DNA of 6,379 nucleotides from Methylotenera sp. (GCA_027310735.1 DAIDAH010000156.1:1-6379), one strand, 5' to 3'. Shown: positions 1-6,379, counted from the first letter of the stretch. The notes: generated from the sequence alone by a model not told the origin. Program-made: numbers and translations.

Positions 1-449
1 TGGCTGGCAGTCTGATTCCTTGGATCGATAAAGATCTTGGTAATGGACAAAGTAAAGAAGAGTGGAAGGGTGGTGCTGAAACGAATAAGATTTTAGGTCG
101 TGAAGCTAATCCAATCATTATCGATGGTCTTTGTGTGCGCATTGGTGCCATGCGTTGCCATAGCCAAGCGTTAACCATCAAATTGACGAAAGACGTGCCA
201 TTGGATGAAATCAACCAAATGCTAGCTGAGGCTAATCAGTGGGCAACAGTGATTCCAAATGAACGTGAAGCAAGTATGCGCGATTTAACACCGACGGCTG
301 TCACTGGCACATTAAGCACACCAGTCGGGCGCTTGCGTAAATTGAATATGGGCAGTGATTATCTTTCAGCCTTTACCGTTGGCGACCAGTTGTTATGGGG
401 TGCGGCAGAGCCCTTGCGTCGTATGTTGCGAATCCTAATAGAACGTTAA
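1..449 (+). CDS. asd: Aspartate-semialdehyde dehydrogenase, C-terminal part (5' truncated by window edge)
   Basis: The enzyme reduces L-aspartyl-4-phosphate with NADPH to aspartate semialdehyde, the branch-point step to lysine/diaminopimelate, threonine and methionine, in the cytoplasm. The reading frame enters at the window edge (first whole codon GCT at 3) and gives 148 residues before TAA at 447-449, about 40% of a family member of roughly 370 residues. The visible part matches the gamma/betaproteobacterial Asd type: IPWIDK near the start, EEWKGGAETNKIL, then CVRIGAMRCHSQ, which holds the substrate-binding Arg (codon 138-140) and the His (159-161) corresponding to E. coli Arg267 and His274. 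It ends with TGTLSTPVGRLRKLNMG and FTVGDQLLWGAAEPLRRML. The catalytic cysteine lies upstream, outside the window. The GTG at 135 is an internal valine codon of this gene, not a start. No clear terminator follows the stop. Confidence 0.96.
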   Translation, partial: AGSLIPWIDKDLGNGQSKEEWKGGAETNKILGREANPIIIDGLCVRIGAMRCHSQALTIKLTKDVPLDEINQMLAEANQWATVIPNEREASMRDLTPTAVTGTLSTPVGRLRKLNMGSDYLSAFTVGDQLLWGAAEPLRRMLRILIER

Positions 450-586
450 TTTAGCGTTACATGTTATGGTGGAAATTACAGCCACCTGAATCAACAATCA
501 GATAGCATTTGGATGTAATGTGTATTATGAGCTTGCATAGCTAACTATTTGATGTTATTTTCATATTGAAAAATAAAAGTTTGATT

Positions 587-591
587 AAAGG
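587..591 (+). promoter_or_regulatory. Ribosome binding site deciding the fimV start
   Basis: AAAGG sits 7 bases before GTG 599. The two in-frame upstream alternatives, TTG 566 and TTG 581, have no comparable purine-rich site; only a weak AAAAG touches TTG 581. This is the main reason for choosing GTG 599 over the longest reading frame. Confidence 0.65.
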
Positions 592-598
592 TAGCAAC

Positions 599-3500
599 GT
601 GCACAAATCAAAATTAAAGCAAATTTCGTTGGCAGTGTGCTTGGCACTGATGCCGTACTCTAGTTTTGCTGCGGGTCTAGGCAAGATAAATGTTAGCTCT
701 GGCTTGGGTGAGCCGCTCAAGGCAGAGGTTGAGCTTTTATCAGTGAGCCCTGATGAGCTTTCAACTATAGTCGCGACCATCGCCTCCGAAGATGCTTATG
801 CTGCTCAAGGTATTGCACGACTCAGTATTCATAATTCTATTAAAATAGAGCTATCTAAAAATGCAAATGGCTCCCCGGTATTAAAGCTACGTTCAAATCA
901 GCCTATCAGTGATCCATACCTTGATATGCTTATTGAATTAGATTGGGCATCAGGTCGATTACTGCGAGACTATACTATTCTGTTAGATCCTCCAGGCTAT
1001 AAGCAAACAGTAGATCAAGCCGTATCAACTTCAGCTGTTTCTCCAGCAGTGAGTATGCCTGTCATTAGCGAGTCATTAAAAAATGATGCGTCTGCGAATG
1101 CTAATAACGCAAAAAAATCAAAAATACCTTTGCAGCAAGCGCAGGTTAAACCTCATGAATCTATCGATGAACAAAAGTTAATTACCAAGCGTGGTGACAC
1201 GTTAATTTCAATTGCTAAAAAAACGCAGGTTGATGGTGTGGGCTTAGACCAAATGTTGGTCGGCTTATACGAAAGTAATAAAGATGCGTTTATCAGCAGT
1301 AATATGAACCGCCTCAAAGTCGGGAAAATTATCAAGGTACCGACAAGAGAAAGCTTGGTTTCTATTGATGCACAACAAGCAAAACAATCCATAAAGGTGC
1401 ATTCTAGTAATTGGAATGCTTATCGAAACTCCTTAGCTGCTGCAGTAGAAACAACGCCAGCTATGGTTGAAAATGAGCATAAGCAAACTTCATCTGGAAA
1501 AATTACTACAGCAGAGGATAAAGCTGCGCCTGTGAAATCAGGCCCTCAGGATGTTGTTAGGCTTTCAGCGGGTGAAAAGGACTTAGCAAAGTCGAATAAA
1601 GAAGCTGGAATGGCGGCTGATGCTAAAGTCATTGCACTACAAGAGGAAGCTACCGCTCGTGAAAAAACCTTAAAAGAGGCTCAGGATCGCGCCTCTGCAT
1701 TAGAAAAACAAATTCAGGATATGCAAAAATTGTTGGCTCTAAAAAGCCAGGCAATGCTAGATTTGCAAAAAAATGCAGAGATTAAGACATCGTCGATAGT
1801 TCAGGCAGATAAAGCTAATGTAGCATCTACTCCAGATACAAAATCTTCTGAGGAGGCTAAACCTGTAGCTGATTCAATGCCTAAAGCAGTGGCAGAAGTC
1901 AAAAAACCGGTTGAACCAACTAAAGTGCAGCCAGTTCAACCTGAGTCGCCGCAAGTTGAAGTAAGTTGGCTTGATAGCTTAATGAATGCCGTTGATTTGA
2001 CGATTTTGGGTGGTGCTTCAGGTGTTGCTTTATTGGGCGCTGCGTGGATGTTTTTACGCAATAAACGTAGAAAAGATCTAGATAGTTTTGAGCGTGGAAT
2101 ATTGACTTCAGGCGGTTTGCGCGCAAATACCGTATTTGGAAATACAACGGGCAGTACAAGCTCTGCTGATACTTCATTTTTAACGGATTTTGCACAAAGT
2201 GCCAACGGAAGCATGATCGATGCTAATGATGTTGATCCTATTGCTGAAGCTGAGGTGTACATGGCTTACGGCCGCGATGCTCAAGCGGAAGAAATATTGA
2301 AAGATGCTATTTCTAAAGAGCCTAAACGTTACGAATTACATTTAAAACTCTTGGAAATGTATGCCTCACAACGTGCAGCTTCAGCATTTGAAGCGGTAGC
2401 CGGTGAACTTTACACAACATTGGGTGCTGAAGATCCAACATGGATCAAGATTGCGGAAATGGGTGCAACATTTGAGCCTGACAATCCATTGTACAAAGTG
2501 AGTAAATCGGTCCGTGACGTGCCATCAGAAGATAAAAAGTTGGATGCATCTGATTTTTCTGACGTGGCCATTTCTTCTGATGACAGTTTAGATTTTGTCT
2601 TAGGTGATGAGGTTGTTACTAATACTCAGCCAGCCGCTGAAAGTTCAGATGTGATGGATATGAGTGAGTTTTCATCATCGGCTTTAGCTCTAGATGATGC
2701 ATTGGATATGGATCTAAATGACACCAATTCGCTTGAGACCACTTTCCCAGAAATTTCTGATGAAAGTGAATCTATTAATGAAAGTGTTGTAAGTGAATCA
2801 TTTAGCTTAGACTCTAAATCTGATGATGTCATCGATTTTAATCTTGATTCACCAAATAGTGATTTAGCCGAGGATATCACTGCAAATCTTTCTGAAAGTG
2901 CTGCTGAAGAGAGTGTTGTTGAAGAGGCTCTTAGTCTAGATTCAGCTACAGATAAGGTGATGGATTTTGATTTGGGTGATTTCAATCTGAGTTCTGAAAC
3001 AAGTGTTGATATTGCATCAGACGAAGCCTCGGATAGCCTGCCAGCTTTTGACTTTACGGGTGCGTCCAATGACGGTCTTGATACAGTGAATTTTGATTTG
3101 CCGGTTAGTAATGATGTTGATAGTAAGGCTGATGTTGATGGTACAGAGGGTAGTGGGGATGGTTTAGCTGACTTTAATATGGAATTCAGTTTGCCTGCTG
3201 ACCAGGCCGATATTGACTCGAAAAGAGCAGTTGAGGCAGTAGCTTCTACAATTAGTGATATTTCATTTGATCTAGATGCTTCGCCTGAAGAACTACCAAA
3301 ATTAGGGTCTGATATTGATTTAAGTAGTGAAGACTCAGCTATTACATTTGACTTGCCTGTTGATGTTTTGCATGACAGTGATTCTTCAAATGAGGTTGTT
3401 TCAGATGTTGATGTTGGTATTGAAGACGTGCCTGAAGCTTTGCCAACTGTAGATTTTTCTGTGCAAGATGAGCCTGAAGTAATCGCACCTTCTAAGAGTG

Positions 3501-3790
3501 AGCTATCGTCAAATGAGTTAGATATCAATGAGTTGGATTTGTCATCAATCAGTCTGGATTTGGATGATGAGTTGCCTGAGTCTGATGTTGAGCAAGTGTC
3601 ACTTGATGCAGGCTTGCCCGATATTGCTGGCCTTGAGTCGCAAGATGTTGAAGTTAAATTAGATTTAGTTGCGGCTTATATTGATATGGACGATACCGAA
3701 GGGGCTCGTGAACTACTGGAAGAGGTCTTAAAAGAGGGTGGCCCTCAACAGCAGTTACGTGCGCAACAATTATTGGAAAGTTTGGTGTAA
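599..3790 (+). CDS. fimV: FimV-family polar hub protein (LysM / TPR-like, single-pass inner membrane)
   Basis: FimV/HubP proteins are inner-membrane proteins that bind peptidoglycan through a periplasmic LysM domain and use a cytoplasmic tail to recruit partners at the cell pole; they are needed for type IV pilus assembly and twitching in several species. From GTG 599 the product is 1063 residues (1074 if TTG 566 is used). Visible in order: signal peptide about 1-25 (basic MHKSKLKQIS, hydrophobic LAVCLALMPYSS, cleavage near SFAA); FimV core about 26-131 opening GLGKINVSSGLGEPLKAEVEL; LysM about 193-249 (KRGDTLISIAKK ... KVGKIIKVP); Lys/Glu/Ala-rich likely coiled coil about 340-397; one membrane span about 464-486 with a glycine-rich core, followed by RNKRRK, which places the C-terminus in the cytoplasm; TPR-like helices about 545-609 (AEAEVYMAYGRDAQAEEIL); a very acidic low-complexity linker about 644-1014; and the conserved FimV C-terminal helical domain about 1017-1059 (VKLDLVAAYIDMDDTEGA). 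No convincing promoter was found in 450-598; TATTAT at 523-528 lacks a matching -35. A strong terminator follows, so this is probably a single-gene unit. Confidence 0.95.
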   Translation: MHKSKLKQISLAVCLALMPYSSFAAGLGKINVSSGLGEPLKAEVELLSVSPDELSTIVATIASEDAYAAQGIARLSIHNSIKIELSKNANGSPVLKLRSNQPISDPYLDMLIELDWASGRLLRDYTILLDPPGYKQTVDQAVSTSAVSPAVSMPVISESLKNDASANANNAKKSKIPLQQAQVKPHESIDEQKLITKRGDTLISIAKKTQVDGVGLDQMLVGLYESNKDAFISSNMNRLKVGKIIKVPTRESLVSIDAQQAKQSIKVHSSNWNAYRNSLAAAVETTPAMVENEHKQTSSGKITTAEDKAAPVKSGPQDVVRLSAGEKDLAKSNKEAGMAADAKVIALQEEATAREKTLKEAQDRASALEKQIQDMQKLLALKSQAMLDLQKNAEIKTSSIVQADKANVASTPDTKSSEEAKPVADSMPKAVAEVKKPVEPTKVQPVQPESPQVEVSWLDSLMNAVDLTILGGASGVALLGAAWMFLRNKRRKDLDSFERGILTSGGLRANTVFGNTTGSTSSADTSFLTDFAQSANGSMIDANDVDPIAEAEVYMAYGRDAQAEEILKDAISKEPKRYELHLKLLEMYASQRAASAFEAVAGELYTTLGAEDPTWIKIAEMGATFEPDNPLYKVSKSVRDVPSEDKKLDASDFSDVAISSDDSLDFVLGDEVVTNTQPAAESSDVMDMSEFSSSALALDDALDMDLNDTNSLETTFPEISDESESINESVVSESFSLDSKSDDVIDFNLDSPNSDLAEDITANLSESAAEESVVEEALSLDSATDKVMDFDLGDFNLSSETSVDIASDEASDSLPAFDFTGASNDGLDTVNFDLPVSNDVDSKADVDGTEGSGDGLADFNMEFSLPADQADIDSKRAVEAVASTISDISFDLDASPEELPKLGSDIDLSSEDSAITFDLPVDVLHDSDSSNEVVSDVDVGIEDVPEALPTVDFSVQDEPEVIAPSKSELSSNELDINELDLSSISLDLDDELPESDVEQVSLDAGLPDIAGLESQDVEVKLDLVAAYIDMDDTEGARELLEEVLKEGGPQQQLRAQQLLESLV
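2588..3562 (+). repeat. Degenerate F-x-L motif array in the acidic linker of FimV
   Basis: Inside fimV the acidic linker carries a five-residue motif, roughly [ILVM]-x-[FL]-x-[LV], flanked by Asp/Ser: LDFVL, IDFNL, MDFDL, VNFDL, MEFSL, ISFDL, ITFDL, VDFSV and ISLDL, at about residues 664, 745, 788, 830, 861, 888, 915, 951 and 984 of the GTG-started protein. Spacing is irregular (mostly 27-43 residues after the first gap). The surrounding linker (residues 644-1014) has no Cys, Trp or Tyr, and only one Arg and one His, so it is probably disordered. The repeat is at protein level; the DNA is not a clean tandem array. Confidence 0.7.
2780..2974 (+). repeat. Imperfect 129-bp direct duplication inside fimV
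   Basis: Bases 2780-2845 and 2909-2974 encode two 22-residue blocks that align without gaps, with 14 of 22 residues identical: both read ESVV, then E at position 6, SLDS at 9-12, and end D-x-V-x-D-F-x-L. The offset is 129 bases (43 residues), so the frame is kept. Synonymous and non-synonymous differences show that the copies have diverged. This looks like an old in-frame tandem duplication within the acidic linker. Confidence 0.6.
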
Positions 3791-3807
3791 TGTCTCAATA
3801 GAAGAAT

Positions 3808-3836
3808 AAAAGCCGAGCTTAGTGCTCGGCTTTTTT
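3808..3836 (+). terminator. Rho-independent terminator after fimV
   Basis: AAAAGCCGAGC (3808-3818) pairs with GCTCGGCTTTT (3824-3834) around a 5-base loop TTAGT, and the downstream arm runs into six T's (3831-3836). The stem has a 7-bp GC-rich core extended by A-T pairs. It begins 17 bases after the fimV stop. The A-run on the left arm would give a T-run on the other strand, so it could also work in reverse, though no minus-strand gene faces it here. Confidence 0.93.
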
Positions 3837-3881
3837 GTTCAATATCTGTCTGAATTATTGTCAATGTCCGTGTAAAAATAT

Positions 3882-4514
3882 ATGCATCCATTCGTAAAAA
3901 TTTTAACTTTCATTTTCATATTAATGACCATGAATTTATTGAGTGGTCAGTTGTTGTTTGGATTGTTAGTGCTAGTTTGCATTGCAGCATTAATGTTAGA
4001 GCCCCTACATTTTTTAATTCTATTAAAGCGTATGCGATTGTTTTTTATTTCAATATTTATTATTTATGCATTTGGTACGCCTGGTGAGTATGTTTGGCAG
4101 CCTTCGTTGATTTTTTCTCCTACTTTTGAGGGGCTTAATCTAGGACTTATGCAGATAGAAAAATTGGTGATTTCACTTGCTGCACTTAGCTTGCTTATTG
4201 TGACTAGTGCTAAAGAAAATCTTATCGTGGGTCTATACATGCTTTTATCTCCACTTAAGTTTATAGGATTAAGTGTAGAGAGGTTTGCCGCTAGATTATT
4301 ACTGACGTTCGAATATGTAGAGGAGTTGGCTGCCTCAAAAAGACATCTTTTTGCCTTTCATCAACTAGATGAGATTCATGCGGAGTCTGAAAGCTTTCAG
4401 ATTGATAAAGTGATTGTTATACAAGCCCAGCCTTTTCAATGGATAGATAAGCTGATAATGATTTTTTTTGCTTATATTACATTTTCATTTATTGCACTTA
4501 AGTTAATCTCATGA
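3882..4514 (+). CDS. EcfT/CbiQ-like membrane protein, divergent, function unknown
   Basis: This 210-residue, strongly hydrophobic protein has likely membrane segments at about 5-39 (one long or two short), 48-64, 95-108, possibly 113-128, and 187-207. The middle part, TSAKENLIVGLYMLLSPLKFIGL followed by ERFAARLLLTFEYVEEL, resembles the T component of energy-coupling-factor transporters (a TSxxxL turn, then a PLxxxGL segment, then a helix leading to the coupling region). In true T components an Ala-Arg-Gly motif follows and couples to the ATPases; here the equivalent stretch reads ASKRHLFAFHQ, so the motif is missing. No ATPase or substrate-binding S component lies in the window. The ATG at 3882 gives an N-terminus MHPFVKIL that fits the family style, but no ribosome site precedes it; Met codons at 3924 and 3930 are alternatives. 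It follows the fimV terminator and ends 13 bases before truA, so it likely shares a transcript and is translationally close to truA. The transport role is unproven. Confidence 0.8.
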   Translation: MHPFVKILTFIFILMTMNLLSGQLLFGLLVLVCIAALMLEPLHFLILLKRMRLFFISIFIIYAFGTPGEYVWQPSLIFSPTFEGLNLGLMQIEKLVISLAALSLLIVTSAKENLIVGLYMLLSPLKFIGLSVERFAARLLLTFEYVEELAASKRHLFAFHQLDEIHAESESFQIDKVIVIQAQPFQWIDKLIMIFFAYITFSFIALKLIS

Positions 4515-4520
4515 GGGAGG
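4515..4520 (+). promoter_or_regulatory. Strong ribosome binding site of truA, adjoining the upstream stop codon
   Basis: GGGAGG begins directly after the TGA (4512-4514) of the membrane-protein gene and lies 7 bases before ATG 4528. The tight join suggests that ribosomes ending the upstream gene can feed truA. An ATG at 4523 is only 2 bases from the site and out of frame, so 4528 is the start. Confidence 0.85.
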
Positions 4521-4527
4521 TAATGTC

Positions 4528-5325
4528 ATGAGAGTTGCATTAGGGTTATCCTACGATGGTTCACATTTCTGTGGTTGGCAAAGTCAGCCATCCGCTTGTG
4601 GTGTTCAAGATGCGCTGGAATCGGCTATTGCAAGTATAGCTACGCATACTGTTAGAGTGCATGCTGCCGGCCGTACGGATACTGGTGTGCACGCACTTAG
4701 TCAGGTTGTTCATTTTGATACGACGGCTGTTCGTCCACTTTCAGCTTGGGTGCGTGGTGTTAATGCGCATTTGCCTGTTACAGTTCGTGTGGAGTGGGCG
4801 CATGAGGTCGACGATGATTTTCATGCGCGCTTTTCAGCATTTCAGCGTAGTTATCAGTACCTGCTTTATAACGCCCCAGTGGCATCTGCTTTAATGAGCA
4901 CTAAAGCTGGTTGGTTTCATTTACCGCTAGATTATGCAGCGATGTCTGAAGCTGCTTCTTATTTTGTAGGTGAGCATGATTTTAGTGCTTTCCGTGCCTC
5001 GGAGTGTCAGGCTAAATCACCTGTCCGGCATCTGCAAAAGGCGGAGGTGAAGATAGAGGATAAGTATTTCATTTTTAACTTTTCTGCCAATGCATTTCTG
5101 CATCACCAAGTGCGCAACATGATTGGTGCCTTGATTTATGTGGGTAAGGGCGCATATGCGCCAGAATATATTAAAGAGTTATTATTGAAACGTGACCGAA
5201 CTTTGTCGCCGCCAACCTTTTCACCCTGTGGCTTATATTTGACTGGTGTTGGTTATGATGCGAAATGGGGGTTGCCAATGGCTAATCCAGATGGCAAGCA
5301 AGTGCTCATTTCAGCGGTACAATAA
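4528..5325 (+). CDS. truA: tRNA pseudouridine(38-40) synthase TruA
   Basis: TruA isomerises uridines 38, 39 and 40 of the tRNA anticodon arm to pseudouridine in the cytoplasm, supporting decoding accuracy. The 265-residue product has the usual family length. It shows GLSYDGSHFCGWQSQ at 6-20, AAGRTDTGVHALSQV at 46-60 with the catalytic Asp at 51 (E. coli Asp60), DFHARFSA at 97-104, RSYQYLLYN at 107-115 with the conserved active-site Tyr at 109, and HHQVRNMIGALIYVGKG at 192-208. It ends with the typical SPPTFSPCGLYLTGVGYD near 227-244. All key residues are present and the frame is intact. The start at ATG 4528 is set by the GGGAGG site and by the conserved N-terminus. It lies between the EcfT-like gene (13-base gap) and trpF (50-base gap), all co-directional, consistent with one operon. 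I saw no terminator after it. Confidence 0.97.
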   Translation: MRVALGLSYDGSHFCGWQSQPSACGVQDALESAIASIATHTVRVHAAGRTDTGVHALSQVVHFDTTAVRPLSAWVRGVNAHLPVTVRVEWAHEVDDDFHARFSAFQRSYQYLLYNAPVASALMSTKAGWFHLPLDYAAMSEAASYFVGEHDFSAFRASECQAKSPVRHLQKAEVKIEDKYFIFNFSANAFLHHQVRNMIGALIYVGKGAYAPEYIKELLLKRDRTLSPPTFSPCGLYLTGVGYDAKWGLPMANPDGKQVLISAVQ

Positions 5326-5363
5326 CGTTTTATAGGCTCTAATCTACAATAATAAAATTTTTT

Positions 5364-5368
5364 GAGAA
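5364..5368 (+). promoter_or_regulatory. Ribosome binding site supporting a TTG start for trpF
   Basis: GAGAA lies 7 bases before TTG 5376. No in-frame ATG or GTG is available upstream at a sensible position, and the ATG at 5369 is out of frame and stops after three codons. The site is of moderate strength. Confidence 0.6.
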
Positions 5369-5375
5369 TGATTCT

Positions 5376-5993
5376 TTGAGAGTTCGCGCTAAAATTTGTG
5401 GCATCACACGTGTGGAAGATGCTTTGTTGGCTGTTCAGAATGGTGCAGATGCCATCGGTTTAGTCTTCTATGCACCCAGTCCACGCAATGTAAGTATTCG
5501 GCAAGCAGTCAGCATCGCTAATCAAGTCCCTGCCTTTGTGAGTGTGGTTGGGTTGTTTGTAAATGCTGAGGCTGGGTTTGTTAATGAAGTGCTCGCTCAG
5601 GTTCAGTTAGATCTTTTGCAATTTCATGGTGATGAAACGCCGGAGTATTGCGCTCAATTCAAACGACCTTTTATCAAGGCAATCCGCGTTAAGAACGACA
5701 CAAATTTGGTACAATGTGCGAAAGATTTTTCGGCAGCTAAAGCGTTATTGCTAGATACCTACACAGACGGTGTAGCTGGTGGCACTGGGCATGTTTTTGA
5801 TTGGGATTTAATTCCATCACAACTGGATAAGCCAGTGATTTTGGCTGGTGGTTTGAATGCCGGTAATGTGGCGCAAGCTATTGAGAAGGTTAAACCTTAT
5901 GCTGTTGATGTAAGTGGAGGCGTTGAAGCAACAAAAGGTATCAAGGATGCAACGAAAATAGCAGCATTTATGCAGCAAGTGAATAAGCAATAA
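5376..5993 (+). CDS. trpF: N-(5'-phosphoribosyl)anthranilate isomerase
   Basis: TrpF carries out the Amadori rearrangement of phosphoribosylanthranilate to CdRP, the third step from chorismate-derived anthranilate to tryptophan, as a free-standing TIM barrel of 205 residues. It opens MRVRAKICGITR, in which Cys8 matches the general base Cys7 of the Thermotoga enzyme, and LLLDT at 125-129 supplies the general acid Asp127 (Thermotoga Asp126). Other family motifs are FYAPSPRNV at 31-39, LQFHGDE at 81-87, GGTG at 135-138, LAGGL at 156-160 and the phosphate-binding DVSGGVE at 178-184. The frame is intact and of normal length. The start appears to be TTG at 5376, because the conserved N-terminus begins there and no ATG fits. 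Initiation at TTG may lower its yield relative to truA and trpB. trpB follows after 36 bases. It is not fused to trpC, unlike in enteric bacteria. Confidence 0.97.
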   Translation: MRVRAKICGITRVEDALLAVQNGADAIGLVFYAPSPRNVSIRQAVSIANQVPAFVSVVGLFVNAEAGFVNEVLAQVQLDLLQFHGDETPEYCAQFKRPFIKAIRVKNDTNLVQCAKDFSAAKALLLDTYTDGVAGGTGHVFDWDLIPSQLDKPVILAGGLNAGNVAQAIEKVKPYAVDVSGGVEATKGIKDATKIAAFMQQVNKQ

Positions 5994-6017
5994 AACGATA
6001 CGCAGTAAGTTTTAAGT

Positions 6018-6021
6018 GGAG
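6018..6021 (+). promoter_or_regulatory. Ribosome binding site of trpB
   Basis: GGAG, within GTGGAGAG, lies 8 bases before ATG 6030 and fixes the start of trpB in the trpF-trpB spacer. The spacer 5994-6029 shows no hairpin or terminator. Confidence 0.75.
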
Positions 6022-6029
6022 AGTAAATA

Positions 6030-6379
6030 ATGCAGCTTTATGACATGCCAGATGCACGTGGGCACTTTGGTCAGTTTGGCGGTACGTTCGTAGCCGAAAC
6101 TTTGGTAGAGGCGCTGGAAGAGTTGCGCGTCATGTATGAGAAATATCGTCATGATCCAGAGTTTCTCGCTGAATATGCCTATGATTTAAAGCACTTTGTT
6201 GGACGTCCTAGTCCAATTTATCATGCCAAGCGATTGTCAGAAAAATGGGGCGGTGCGCAAATCTATTTAAAGCGTGAAGATTTAAATCATACTGGTGCGC
6301 ACAAAATTAATAATACGATTGGCCAAGCATTGCTGGCTAAACGCATGGGCAAGCCTAGGGTTATTGCGGAAACAGGCGC
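6030..6379 (+). CDS. trpB: Tryptophan synthase beta subunit, N-terminal part (3' truncated by window edge)
   Basis: TrpB condenses indole with L-serine using pyridoxal phosphate, the last step of tryptophan synthesis, in an alpha2-beta2 complex with TrpA. The window shows 116 whole codons of about 400, open to the right edge. The N-terminus MQLYDMPDARGHFGQFGGTF is characteristic, followed by VGRPSPIYHAKRLS and LKREDLNHTGAHKINNTIGQA. Lys92 in GAHKINN is the residue that forms the Schiff base with the cofactor (Salmonella Lys87). Glu114 in IAETG corresponds to the catalytic Glu109 of Salmonella; the Lys-Glu spacing of 22 is the same. The start ATG 6030 has a good GGAG site. It sits 36 bases after trpF, as in many betaproteobacteria where trpA normally follows; trpA would lie beyond this window. 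Confidence 0.97.
   Translation, partial: MQLYDMPDARGHFGQFGGTFVAETLVEALEELRVMYEKYRHDPEFLAEYAYDLKHFVGRPSPIYHAKRLSEKWGGAQIYLKREDLNHTGAHKINNTIGQALLAKRMGKPRVIAETG

Noticed and set aside
304..319. TGGCAC resembling a sigma-54 -24 element
   Set aside because: No TTGC at the required spacing, and it lies inside asd coding sequence.
468..486. Possible hairpin GGTGG ... CCACC after asd
   Set aside because: Only 5 pairs around a 9-base loop with no T-run; too weak to call a terminator.
1920..2262. Two overlapping minus-strand open frames of about 90-110 codons
   Set aside because: They lie opposite the membrane span and flanks of fimV, resemble no family I know, and overlap each other; shadows of the real gene.
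2626..3528. 300-codon open frame on the minus strand opposite the fimV tail
   Set aside because: It is a Ser/Thr-rich mirror of Asp/Glu/Ser codons in the acidic linker, with no recognisable domain and no credible start; the + strand frame has clear FimV domains on both sides.
4523..4531. Minimal frame ATG TCA TGA overlapping the truA start
   Set aside because: It looks like a start-stop regulatory element, but the ATG is only 2 bases from the GGGAGG site, too close to be used efficiently; likely chance.
4661..4894. 77-codon + strand frame inside truA
   Set aside because: It is out of frame within a well-conserved truA region and has no ribosome site or family resemblance.
5326..5375. Possible trp leader or attenuator before trpF
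   Set aside because: The 50-base spacer has no Trp-codon leader peptide and no alternating hairpins; the AAAATTTTTT run has no stem before it.

Overview
The window is an ordinary-looking chromosomal segment from a gamma/betaproteobacterium-type genome. All the genes I can support lie on the + strand. The order asd - fimV - EcfT-like gene - truA - trpF - trpB, the FimV architecture and the AT-leaning composition fit a betaproteobacterium best. The methylotrophic family Methylophilaceae (Methylotenera-like) is my best guess. That assignment is inference from gene order and protein style; no rRNA or other marker is present to prove it.

Layout. Bases 1-449 hold the 3' end of asd (aspartate-semialdehyde dehydrogenase), cut by the left edge. 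Bases 450-598 are a short AT-rich spacer without a convincing terminator or promoter. From 599 to 3790 runs a large fimV gene encoding a polar inner-membrane hub protein, most probably starting at a GTG. It is closed by a strong Rho-independent terminator at 3808-3836. After a 45-base spacer comes a second transcriptional block: a small membrane protein resembling the EcfT/CbiQ transmembrane component (3882-4514), truA (tRNA pseudouridine synthase, 4528-5325), trpF (phosphoribosylanthranilate isomerase, probable TTG start, 5376-5993) and the 5' part of trpB (tryptophan synthase beta, from 6030), cut by the right edge.

How the genes fit together. asd supplies aspartate semialdehyde for lysine/threonine/methionine and cell-wall diaminopimelate. 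fimV is a separate unit whose family organises the cell pole and type IV pilus function. truA, trpF and trpB are close-packed housekeeping genes that probably share a transcript; trpF and trpB catalyse the third and fifth (last) steps from anthranilate to tryptophan (fourth step trpC, trpA not visible here). I see no trp leader peptide, attenuator or riboswitch in the visible spacers.

I found no mobile element, CRISPR array, RNA gene, toxin-antitoxin pair or defence system. The items most worth a second look are the long acidic cytoplasmic tail of FimV, with its array of F-x-L motifs and an internal 43-residue duplication, and the orphan EcfT-like protein, which lacks the usual Ala-Arg-Gly coupling motif and has no ATPase partner in view.
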